This document shows positions 26,361 to 35,305 of a stretch of DNA of 64,000 nt, piece after piece; positions within the stretch are counted from its first letter, which is position 1, and each line of letters opens with the position of its first letter. The position numbers were made by a program, and so were the translations under genes. Origin of the DNA: Neptuniibacter marinus (GTDB lineage Bacteria; Pseudomonadota; Gammaproteobacteria; Pseudomonadales; Balneatricaceae); the NCBI RefSeq assembly GCF_001597725.1, contig NZ_LUTR01000006.1:60906-124905 (forward strand), given 5' to 3'. The notes below the pieces were generated by a model. The model was given only the letters and a program-made list of their open reading frames with translations. It searched no databases and was not told the DNA's origin.

Positions 26361-26998
26361 TTTGTTGAGAGGAAAATGTTTAGAAGCTGTTATCCGTGTT
26401 TGATAAGCCCTTTGTTAAATGCCTTTCTGTTCCATATTGCGCGATTCTTTGTTTTACCTTCCCTTGTTTGGCTTTTTATAGCTAAAACCTCTATATCATC
26501 TCTGCTTTTTTATCTAACGTTTCCTTTGGAGAGCGTTATTTAATCTCTTTAATTTTTAATCGCGTCAGCTAAAGTTTTTTAACTTTAAGGGCTGTTATAT
26601 TGCGTGAGATTAATTTTCTGCTCTTTTTTAGTGCAGTATTTGAACTATTGTTCTGTCTCTTGAATGTCATACTTTTCAGTTAATATTTTTTTGCTGCGCT
26701 GCAAAAGGCTTGTTGTGTATGTTTGTTGTTTTTATTAAACTGCAGAGAGCTATAATTTTTTGTTGTATATTTTGCCTTGTTTTTATTGATTTTTATCTTG
26801 ATTGATTATAAAAAACAGCGCTAGTGAAATTTCGATAAAATTTTAATAAAATTTAAGGTAGATGTGTTTGTTTGTGGGAATGCACTATCTTATAGATAAA
26901 ACCTCTATTGATGAATGGATTAATTGTAGTGCTTTGATGGCATTGATTTTGCTGTTTGGTTTAGATTGCTAGCTTAAATTTGAGGCAGGGAAGATTGC
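26361..26998. other. AT-rich leader of the lipid-synthase cluster
   Basis: About 640 bases without a credible gene, visibly richer in A+T than the flanking coding DNA, with many T and A tracts (for example 26760-26850). It must contain the promoter of the 26999 synthase gene and could bind nucleoid proteins of the H-NS/MvaT type. A short plus-strand ORF at 26316-26543 overlaps the trpE terminator and has no recognisable features. Confidence 0.5.
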
Positions 26999-29900
26999 AT
27001 GAACGAATTCAAGAAATTTGTATACACTCCAGCGGGATATAATGATGCTTCGTTGGCTATAGCTGCTTGCAGGGCTGGAGGTATAGGGATATTAAATGCT
27101 GAATTGAGTTCAGATGCTGACAAATTACTTGAACAGTTCGCACTACTGTCTGTACATGCTAAAAACTCATACGGTATCAAAGTTGATACTCCTCAGTCAG
27201 AGCTTATTGCGTTTGCGGCCACTAAAGTTGATCAAGGTTTTAGTTATCTTATAGTTGATGAATTGTTGCTGGCTACGCTAGCGGCAGATATCAAAAAAAT
27301 GCGTAAGCTAGGGGTCACAGTCCTAGTTGAAGTGACGGATGCACATACCGATGCAGCGGCGCTTGAAAAACAGATCGATGGTTTTATGATTAAAGGTCAT
27401 GAAGCCGGTGGTTTTGTTGGTGAAGGCAGTAGCTTTATTTTGTTACAAAAGTGGTCTTCAAAAACAAATCTACCTATTTTTGTTCGAGGTGGTATTACTC
27501 CTCATGTTGCTGCTGCCTGTCATGCTGTTGGCGCAAAAGGTGGTGTGCTTGAAAGCCAAGTTTTATTGTTAAAAGACTCACCTTTATCGGATAGTTTATT
27601 CTCATTTGTAGGAAACTTGTCAGGTAATGAAACTGTAGCTGTTGGTGATGAAGAACTGGGTTCTTATTTTAGGGTATTGGTTCGCCCGGGTTACAGAGAA
27701 GCTCAAGCATTTAATTCTAAAGTGTCGGGCCAGTTGGTTAAGCCTGAAGATGTCTTAGGTAAGATAGATTGGGATTCGCCGCAAAAAGGATTGTTGCCTT
27801 TAGGGCAGGATGTTTGTTTTGCCAAAGCTTGGCGTGAAAAATATGGTTACCTTTCTGATGTTTTTTCAGCCATTGATCAAACTATCCATGACTCGATTCA
27901 AGCTGCTATTCAACATAAACCTCTAGCTGAAAATGCTCCATTGGCTAAAGCGCTAGGTGTGCGTTTTCCATTGGTCCAAGGTCCGATGAGTCGTGTTTCT
28001 GACAGTGCTGAGTTCGCTGGAGCAGTGGCTGATGGTGGTGCGCTACCTATGCTGGCTTTTGCTTTATTGAAAGGCGCCGCGTTAGATAAATTGCTTGCTG
28101 ATACAGATGAACGCCTTGGTGATAAACCTTGGGGGATTGGTTTGTTGGGCTTTGCGCCGCAGTCACTGTTGGATGAACAGATTGCACTGGCTCAAAAGTA
28201 TAAACCGCCTTATGCGATTATTGCTGGTGGACGACCAGATCAGGCCGTTAAATTAGAGCAAGAGGGTATTAAGTCTTTCTTGCATGTTCCATCCGCCAAC
28301 TTGATTCCGCTTTTTCTGCAAGAGGGTGCGCGTCGTTTTATTTTTGAAGGGCGTGAGTGCGGTGGTCATATAGGGCCTTTGAGTAGTTTCGTTTTATGGA
28401 GCTCAATGGTTGATCGGCTTCTGGAAGAGTTGGAATCAGGAAAAACTAAAGGCGAAGGTATACAGTTATTATTCGCTGGTGGGATACATGATGCTGCATC
28501 TGCAGCTATGGTTCAGGTGTTGGCTGCGCCTCTATTGGATAAAGGTGTTCAAGTCGGCGCGTTGATGGGGAGTAGTTACCTCTTCACCAAGGAGATAGTT
28601 GAATCAGGGGCTATTGTTCCAGCATTTCAGAAAGAAGTGGTTGAATGTGAACATACGGTTAGCCTGGAGTCCGGCCCAGGTCATGCGAGTCGTTGCGCTT
28701 ATACGCCATTTGCGAAGATGTTTTTTAATAAACGTCGAGAGATGATAGAGCAGGGGGTACCTGTTGATGAAGCTCGGGCTACCTTGGATGACCTTATTAT
28801 GGGGCGGCTTCGCATTGCTTCCAAAGGGTGTGCACGACTAGGTGAAAATGCAAAATTAACGGCGCTAGATGAAGCAACACAGCATGCTGATGGTATGTAT
28901 ATGTTAGGTCAAGTTGCTACTTTGCGTACTGAGCTTATTGATGTTGAGACTCTGCATGCTCAAGTAACTGAAGATAGCCATGCTTTATTAATTGCGAATT
29001 CGATGGATTTAGCTCAGGAGGATGAAGCTGATTCCGCACCTGTTGATATAGCTATTGTTGGTATATCAGGTCTATTCCCTCAAGCGAATTCAACTGAAGA
29101 GTATTGGTCAAATATATTAGATAAAGTTGATGCGATTACTGAAATTCCATCCCATCGGTGGGACTGGAGGTTGTATTTTGATGAGGATCGTTACTCCAAA
29201 GATAAAATTTACTCCCGTTGGGGTGGCTTTATTGATGATTTGGTATTTGATCCAACGAAATATGGGATGCCGCCTAAGTCGGTAGAAGCTGTAGATCCAA
29301 TGCAACTGATGGCATTGGAGGTGGCATCAAGAACTTTAGCTGATGCGGGCTATGATAAACGTGATTTTGATCGTGAAAATGCTTCTGTAATCATCGGTGC
29401 CAGTGGTGGTGCGGGTGATGTAGGTATGCAATATGGCTTGCGTGCAGAAATGCCGCGTTTTAAAGGTGATCTACCTGATCATATAGCGGATATTTTGCCG
29501 GAATGGACGGAAGACTCATTTGCTGGCATTTTGATTAACGTAATGGCTGGACGTATTGCCAATAGGTTAAACTTCGGCGGTGTTAATTTTACGACTGATG
29601 CCGCCTGTGCATCCTCTCTAACGGCTATCTATCAAGGTATTTCTGAGCTTTCTGCTGGGCGCAGTAATATGGTGCTGGCAGGTGGTGTAGATACGGTTCA
29701 GGGGCCTTTTGGCTACCTCTGCTTTAGTAAAACCCAAGCTCTTTCTCCACGTGGACGCTGCCGGACGTTTGATGCTTCTGGTGACGGTATCGTGATTTCT
29801 GAAGGAATAGCGATGGTTGCTATGAAACGACTTGCTGATGCAGAGCGTGATGGCGATCAAATTTATGCAGTAATCAAAGGTGCCGGTGGTAGCAGTGATG

Positions 29901-32900
29901 GTAAGGCGAAAGGTTTAACCGCGCCTCTACCTCAAGGGCAGCTTCGTGCTATGCGTCGAGCTTACAAGCAGGCGGGCTTTGGTCCTGAAACTGTAGGTTT
30001 GTTTGAGGCTCATGGTACAGGTACTGTGGCAGGAGATACTGCTGAGCTGGAAAGTACCATAAGCTTATTGAAAGAGGCTGGAGCAGGTGCGCATCAGGCC
30101 GTAGTTGGATCAGTTAAAACAATGGTTGGCCATACGAAAGCGGCGGCTGGTGTAGCGGGTCTTATTAAGGCTTGTTTAGCATTAAAACATCAGACTTTGC
30201 CACCCCATTATGGCGTGACGCAGCCTAATAATGTACTGATGGGTGAAGATTGCCCGCTATATTTGGTGGATGAAGCTCGGCCTTGGATTAAAAATGACCA
30301 GCCTAGACGTGCAGCTTGTAGTGCATTTGGTTTTGGTGGAACCAACTTCCATATTGTTATGGAGGAGTATCAAGGTGAGTATCGCCCTTGGATGAAAAAA
30401 GCGGTAAGAGCAAGCGGCCCTGCGGAACTTCTGATCTGGAGTGAGGAAACGACAGAAAAGTTAATCGCTAAACTTTCGAATACAGCCAAAGAGTTGGCGT
30501 CAGTTACAGATTTGGATCTTAAAAAGCTCTCTTTTAATCTGATTAATAAGCGCAAAAAAGATATGGCGACAGTTGTTCTTGTTGTGCGAGATCAAGCTGA
30601 TTTTGCTGAGAAACTTGTTGGTACGCTTGGTTATTTAAAAGATGAAATATCTGCTTTGCCTGAAGGTGCTTATTATGGTGATGGTCAGAAAGCAGAAGGT
30701 AAAGTGGCAGCTATCTTCCCAGGGCAGGGTGCACAATATACTCAGATGGCTCGAGAGTTAGCTTATACCTACCCTGTTGTAGGTGATGCTTTGGCAGAAG
30801 CTGATGGCTTATTAAAAGAGGCTTTTGGTAAGAGGTTTTCGGGCCGCAGGTTAAGTGATTTTATCTATCCGCGTGGTGTCTATACGTCGGAGCAGAAAGC
30901 AGAGGCTAGTCAAGCGTTAACAAGTACTGATGTTACTCAGCCAGCATTAGGGGCAGTGGAGACCGGTTTGTGGCGTATGCTGAAAACGCTTGGGTTTAAT
31001 GCAGATATGTTTGCTGGCCATAGCTACGGTGAGTTTGTTGCATTACATGCTGCTGGAGTATTTGATTATGAAACCTTGGTGTCTTTATCAGAAGCGCGTG
31101 GCCGCTTTATTGTCGATGAGGCAAAGAATGCCGGAGATGAGCTAGGCACAATGGCTGCGGTGCAAGCCACTCGCGATAAAGTTGAGGATGCTATTAAAAG
31201 TATCGATGGGGTTATCGTTGCAAATCATAATGCGCCAATGCAATGTATTATTTCAGGCTCTAAGGCTGGTATAGCGCAAGCGATTGAAGCGTTATCTAAG
31301 TCGGATATTATGGCAACTCCAATACCTGTTGCCGCTGCGTTCCACTCAGCTTTTGTGAAACCTGCACAGTCTCATTTGTCTAAACTGATTGATAGTACTC
31401 AATGGACATCTCCTGAATTATCTGTTTATTCCAATAGTGCCGGTGATGTGCATGATGCTGAAGTTGCTCAGCTTAAATCCTCTATGGCTGCTCATCTAGT
31501 TAAACCGGTCGAATTTGTTGCTGAAATTGAGGCAATGTATAGAGATGGCGCGCGGGTGTTTGTTGAAATTGGACCTAAATCAATTCTTTCTCGTTTAACT
31601 AAGCAGATTTTAGGCGACCGTCCGCATACAACAATTACTCTAGATAACGATCAAGAAGGCGTTTATGGCCTTTTAAGTGCCTTAGCTAATTTGGTTAGCG
31701 AAGGTGTGGAGCTTGATTTATTACCATTGCTGGCAGGTATTCAGAGTGAAATAGTGTCGTCTGATGCGCTAACTAGTTACGAAAGTGCTGAGCCTATTTC
31801 AAAACATGCTTGGATTCTTAATGGTAGTGGCGCAAGACGCTCTTCTGAGCCTGTTCGACAGATTGGGGTCACGCTTGAGCAAGTGATCGCACAAAATAGT
31901 GTCACGACAACTGTATTGAAAGAGGAGGGAGTTATGACAACTCCTTCGTCGCAATTAAACACAAATATTTCTTATGATGGACATCATTTTAAGCATAACA
32001 AGGAGCGAAAGATGGATGGGCGCAGGCAAGCACCAAATGCTGGTGGTCCGGCAGTAATGGCAGAATACTTTGATATGATGCGTCAATTCCTGGAAAGTCA
32101 GGAAAATGTTATGTCAATGTATCTAGGTGGTACTTCGGTACCCCGTTCAGGTGAAACGCGACCACAGCGTCTCCCTAAAGCAGCCCCTCAAATGGCTGAA
32201 TTATCGATGGAAGTTCCTGCCGTCGCCGCACCTGTTGCTGCGCCTGCTGTTGCTCCTGTTTCGGCCCCAGCACCAGCACCTGCTCCGGTAGCTGCTGTTG
32301 CTCCAGTAGCGGCGCCAGAACCTACTGCGCCAGCCGCACCGGTTGCTGCGGTTGAATCTGCCGCAAGTGATACGCTTGATCGCGACAAAATTACGCAGAT
32401 GTTGCTGGAGATTGTCGAAGATAAAACAGGTTATCCGAGTGATATGGTTGGCCTTGATCAAAAACTTGAGGCTGATTTGGGTATCGATTCCATTAAGCGT
32501 ATCGAGATTGTTGGTTCGTTATTAAAAACGCTTCCTGCAGCTTATGGTGATGCTTTAGGTGAAAACCGTGGTGAGCTGAATACACAGGAAAATCTGACGG
32601 GTATGTTAGATCTTTTATGTGATTTGCCGGTGGGAGCGGCGACAAGCCCTTTTAAAGTAGCCGGGATGGGAACTGAGGTTTCGAACAAGTTTTCGGACTC
32701 CTCATTCCGGCATATAGTTGTACCTTCACCTGCTCCGATTGAGGTGAATGCTAAACGTGCTCTAAATATTGGGCATTATGTTATTACTCGAGATGCAGCA
32801 GATATAGCAGGTCAATTGGCTACACTGCTGACAGATCGAGGTTGCACTGTGCAGATTGTTGAGCCATCCATTCTGGAAAGCGAAGAACAGATACTCAATT

Positions 32901-35167
32901 TTTCTGCAAAAGTGTGTGCAGAAAAAACCGATCTAGCGGGCGTTGTTCACTTAGCTGAGATCGGTAGTCCTGCCTTAATGAGTGAGAGTTCTGTTGTTGA
33001 TTTTAAAGCTGTATTAAACAGTAATGAAAAGTCATTTTTTCTCTTGCTTAAAGGATTAAGTCCTGTGTTTTCTGAAGCGGCACATATAGTTGCTGCCAGT
33101 GGACTCGGTGGAACTTTTGGCCGTACGAATGCAGTTTTTAATGGTTTGTCTTTACAATCAGGCTTTGTTGGTTGCTTAAAATCGGTATCTGAAGAACGCC
33201 CTGCGCTACGCATTAAGGCAATTGATCTGGATGCTGAGCAATCAGTAGCCGATCTGGCGAGTATTCTGCTGGACGAAATGATGCTTTGCGGTGGTCGTCA
33301 AGAGGTAGGCTATCCAGCAGGTAAGCGAACAATATTTAAAACGGTTGCGGAGTTGTCTCCTCAGTCGTCTGAGAATGCTACGTTAGAAGGTTTAACCATA
33401 TTGGCTACAGGCGGCTTGCGTGGGATTACAGCTGAAGTTTTACGCGAAGTTGCGTTACCCGGTAATACCTTATTGTTAACTGGGCGTAGTCCTTTGCCTG
33501 AAGCTGAAACGGCTGATACTGCGACATTGAAAACTGAGGCAGAACTAAGACAGTTCTTTATAACTCAGGTGCGTGATGGCGTCCTTTCTCTGACTCCAGC
33601 TGAGGTTATGAAAAAAGTTGCTGGCGTTGTTGGTGCTCGAGAGATGTTGAGTAATCTTCAGGATTTTCAGCAGCGTGGTGCTAAGGTTGAATATTTTGCT
33701 GTTGATGTAACCGATGAAAGTTCAATGAAAGGGCTTTTAGATACAATCTACGATAAATATGGCGCGCTGCATGGCGTAGTTCATGGCGCAGGAATTATTG
33801 AAGATAAACTCTTACAAGACAAAACAAGTGAAAGCTGGTCACGTGTTGTGGAAACTAAAGTCCTTGGCTTGTTCCATATCCAAAAATATCTAAGACCTGA
33901 ATCCTTGCGTTTTCTAACAGTTTTCAGTTCGGTAGCTGGTCGATACGGTAATAGTGGTCAGTTAGATTACGCTACAGCTAATGAATTGCTAAACCGTCTA
34001 TGTAGTCAGTTAAATCAGCTATGGAAAAATAAAGTAGTTGTCCGCTCTCTTTGCTGGGGGCCTTGGGGGCCTACAGCGTTTGGTGAAGGTATGGTGACTG
34101 CTGAAACTGAGGCTAAATTTGCCGAAAAAGGCGTGGCTTTGGTAACCGCTGAAGCGGGCCGAAAGGTGTTCCGTGAGGAGATTCTACAGCAGCCATCAGA
34201 AAACGTTGAGGTGATCTGCGGTGTTGGTCCTTGGGAAAAGCATGAGGCAACGATTGGTCGTGTTGAGTTTGATGAGAGTATCCCTCGTGTAACGGGTGCT
34301 TTGTTAGATAATGCGAGCGTTACTGCGATGCCTAAAGGGGATCAGGTGGTCGAATTCTATCTTAGTGATCGCCATGAATACCTACAACAACACCGTATCG
34401 ATAATATTCCCGTGTTGCCCGCTGCGGTTGCTTTGGAAATTATGTCGGAAACTGCAACCGCGCTATGGCCAGGATGGCATGTAGTAGAAGCTCGTGACAG
34501 TCGTTTACTGAAAGGATTGCAATTAGATGATCTTAATCAGAAGTTGAAAGTGGTTGTAAATCCACCACCTTATGGCAGTAGTGATGGCTTCGACGTAACG
34601 GTAAGTCTTCAATCGGAAAAACGGATGCACTACAAGGTTGTTTTACGTTTGGAGCAAACTTATCCGGATAGTTTTTCTTATGAGCCTGAGAAGCATTCAG
34701 ATAAAGAGTTGTCAGTCGAAACTGCTTATAACGAATGGTTGTTTCATGGGCCCTGTTTTCAAGTAATCAAGAATATCTCTGGTTTGTCTCAGCAAGGTTC
34801 AGTCTCTGATGTTGAAACGAGTAACCCTGCAGGGTGGTTAAGTACGACAGAGGTAGGTGATGGCTGGATTTTTGATCCTGCTATGACCGATGCAGCAGCT
34901 CAAATGGCTCTTCTCTGGGGGCGTACGTTTAATGATCAATCTGCTTTGCCTGCGCGTTTTGGTAAGGTGATGAGGTTTCAAGAGAAACTACCGAAAAAAC
35001 TCAAAATGTGTTTTGCACGTAAAGACAGTGAGCAGCCAAATATGATTGTCTCTGATGTTTATTTTATTGATGAACAAAATAATGTTGTGTTGTTAATTGA
35101 AGACCTTGAGTGTATTTCTAGTATGGAATTGAACCGTCTTGGTGGAACAGAAAAGCTGGCTAATTAA
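26999..35167 (+). CDS. Pfa-like multidomain lipid/polyketide synthase: ER-ER-KS-AT-ACP-KR-DH
   Basis: 2722 residues. Two tandem nitronate-monooxygenase/FabK-like TIM barrels (the PfaD-type enoyl reductase fold) fill residues 1-650. The second keeps ECGGHIG with H457; the first has HEAGGFVG with F139 where the His should be. The ketosynthase (about 680-1130) has C870 (DAACASSL), H1005 (EAHGTGT) and H1045. The acyltransferase (1235-1560) has GHSYGEF with S1342. An Ala/Pro-rich linker (about 1735-1790) leads to one ACP with S1831 (GIDSIKR). The ketoreductase (about 1920-2430) has ATGGLRGIT near 2136-2144 and Y2324. The C-terminal hotdog dehydratase has H2465 (HRIDNIPVLP) and D2631. KS-AT-ACP-KR-DH is the PfaA order of PUFA synthases, here with the ER fused in front and one ACP instead of a tandem array. 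A good Shine-Dalgarno (AGGGAA) precedes the ATG. Product unknown. Confidence 0.9.
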   Translation: MNEFKKFVYTPAGYNDASLAIAACRAGGIGILNAELSSDADKLLEQFALLSVHAKNSYGIKVDTPQSELIAFAATKVDQGFSYLIVDELLLATLAADIKKMRKLGVTVLVEVTDAHTDAAALEKQIDGFMIKGHEAGGFVGEGSSFILLQKWSSKTNLPIFVRGGITPHVAAACHAVGAKGGVLESQVLLLKDSPLSDSLFSFVGNLSGNETVAVGDEELGSYFRVLVRPGYREAQAFNSKVSGQLVKPEDVLGKIDWDSPQKGLLPLGQDVCFAKAWREKYGYLSDVFSAIDQTIHDSIQAAIQHKPLAENAPLAKALGVRFPLVQGPMSRVSDSAEFAGAVADGGALPMLAFALLKGAALDKLLADTDERLGDKPWGIGLLGFAPQSLLDEQIALAQKYKPPYAIIAGGRPDQAVKLEQEGIKSFLHVPSANLIPLFLQEGARRFIFEGRECGGHIGPLSSFVLWSSMVDRLLEELESGKTKGEGIQLLFAGGIHDAASAAMVQVLAAPLLDKGVQVGALMGSSYLFTKEIVESGAIVPAFQKEVVECEHTVSLESGPGHASRCAYTPFAKMFFNKRREMIEQGVPVDEARATLDDLIMGRLRIASKGCARLGENAKLTALDEATQHADGMYMLGQVATLRTELIDVETLHAQVTEDSHALLIANSMDLAQEDEADSAPVDIAIVGISGLFPQANSTEEYWSNILDKVDAITEIPSHRWDWRLYFDEDRYSKDKIYSRWGGFIDDLVFDPTKYGMPPKSVEAVDPMQLMALEVASRTLADAGYDKRDFDRENASVIIGASGGAGDVGMQYGLRAEMPRFKGDLPDHIADILPEWTEDSFAGILINVMAGRIANRLNFGGVNFTTDAACASSLTAIYQGISELSAGRSNMVLAGGVDTVQGPFGYLCFSKTQALSPRGRCRTFDASGDGIVISEGIAMVAMKRLADAERDGDQIYAVIKGAGGSSDGKAKGLTAPLPQGQLRAMRRAYKQAGFGPETVGLFEAHGTGTVAGDTAELESTISLLKEAGAGAHQAVVGSVKTMVGHTKAAAGVAGLIKACLALKHQTLPPHYGVTQPNNVLMGEDCPLYLVDEARPWIKNDQPRRAACSAFGFGGTNFHIVMEEYQGEYRPWMKKAVRASGPAELLIWSEETTEKLIAKLSNTAKELASVTDLDLKKLSFNLINKRKKDMATVVLVVRDQADFAEKLVGTLGYLKDEISALPEGAYYGDGQKAEGKVAAIFPGQGAQYTQMARELAYTYPVVGDALAEADGLLKEAFGKRFSGRRLSDFIYPRGVYTSEQKAEASQALTSTDVTQPALGAVETGLWRMLKTLGFNADMFAGHSYGEFVALHAAGVFDYETLVSLSEARGRFIVDEAKNAGDELGTMAAVQATRDKVEDAIKSIDGVIVANHNAPMQCIISGSKAGIAQAIEALSKSDIMATPIPVAAAFHSAFVKPAQSHLSKLIDSTQWTSPELSVYSNSAGDVHDAEVAQLKSSMAAHLVKPVEFVAEIEAMYRDGARVFVEIGPKSILSRLTKQILGDRPHTTITLDNDQEGVYGLLSALANLVSEGVELDLLPLLAGIQSEIVSSDALTSYESAEPISKHAWILNGSGARRSSEPVRQIGVTLEQVIAQNSVTTTVLKEEGVMTTPSSQLNTNISYDGHHFKHNKERKMDGRRQAPNAGGPAVMAEYFDMMRQFLESQENVMSMYLGGTSVPRSGETRPQRLPKAAPQMAELSMEVPAVAAPVAAPAVAPVSAPAPAPAPVAAVAPVAAPEPTAPAAPVAAVESAASDTLDRDKITQMLLEIVEDKTGYPSDMVGLDQKLEADLGIDSIKRIEIVGSLLKTLPAAYGDALGENRGELNTQENLTGMLDLLCDLPVGAATSPFKVAGMGTEVSNKFSDSSFRHIVVPSPAPIEVNAKRALNIGHYVITRDAADIAGQLATLLTDRGCTVQIVEPSILESEEQILNFSAKVCAEKTDLAGVVHLAEIGSPALMSESSVVDFKAVLNSNEKSFFLLLKGLSPVFSEAAHIVAASGLGGTFGRTNAVFNGLSLQSGFVGCLKSVSEERPALRIKAIDLDAEQSVADLASILLDEMMLCGGRQEVGYPAGKRTIFKTVAELSPQSSENATLEGLTILATGGLRGITAEVLREVALPGNTLLLTGRSPLPEAETADTATLKTEAELRQFFITQVRDGVLSLTPAEVMKKVAGVVGAREMLSNLQDFQQRGAKVEYFAVDVTDESSMKGLLDTIYDKYGALHGVVHGAGIIEDKLLQDKTSESWSRVVETKVLGLFHIQKYLRPESLRFLTVFSSVAGRYGNSGQLDYATANELLNRLCSQLNQLWKNKVVVRSLCWGPWGPTAFGEGMVTAETEAKFAEKGVALVTAEAGRKVFREEILQQPSENVEVICGVGPWEKHEATIGRVEFDESIPRVTGALLDNASVTAMPKGDQVVEFYLSDRHEYLQQHRIDNIPVLPAAVALEIMSETATALWPGWHVVEARDSRLLKGLQLDDLNQKLKVVVNPPPYGSSDGFDVTVSLQSEKRMHYKVVLRLEQTYPDSFSYEPEKHSDKELSVETAYNEWLFHGPCFQVIKNISGLSQQGSVSDVETSNPAGWLSTTEVGDGWIFDPAMTDAAAQMALLWGRTFNDQSALPARFGKVMRFQEKLPKKLKMCFARKDSEQPNMIVSDVYFIDEQNNVVLLIEDLECISSMELNRLGGTEKLAN

Positions 35168-35274
35168 ATGATAGTTGTGGGCGGAAATAGCAGTGGAGAT
35201 TCGCTGTTTTTGAAGGCTGAAAATCTATTTCTAGTATGGAACTGGACCGTTTAGGCGGAACAGAAAAACTTGCC
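35112..35274 (+). repeat. Diverged direct repeat of the synthase gene 3' end
   Basis: The last 49 coding bases of the 26999-35167 gene (35112-35160) recur at 35225-35274 with mostly synonymous changes. The first copy encodes ISSMELNRLGGTEKLAN-stop; the second encodes ISSMELDRLGGTEKLAL-stop. The non-coding bases after each stop are also alike (around 35168-35199 and 35281-35311), and each leads to a GTG. The 138 bases between the two synthase genes therefore look like the start and end of a deleted synthase gene. Confidence 0.8.
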
Positions 35275-35305
35275 CTTTGAGTGGTAGTTAAGGACGGAAT
35301 CAGTA

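Noticed and set aside
26316..26543. 75-residue ORF after trpE
   Set aside because: It overlaps the trpE terminator, has no Shine-Dalgarno site and a composition typical of AT-rich non-coding DNA.
32188..32461. Minus-strand ORFs rich in Ala/Gly or Arg/Ser/Trp inside the synthase gene
   Set aside because: They are reverse-strand reading of the Ala/Pro-rich linker repeats before the ACP.
26999..35167. Standard PUFA (EPA/DHA) synthase
   Set aside because: It has one ACP rather than a tandem array, the PPTase and ER are fused to the synthase subunits, and sulfotransferases and export genes are linked, so the product is probably not simple EPA or DHA.
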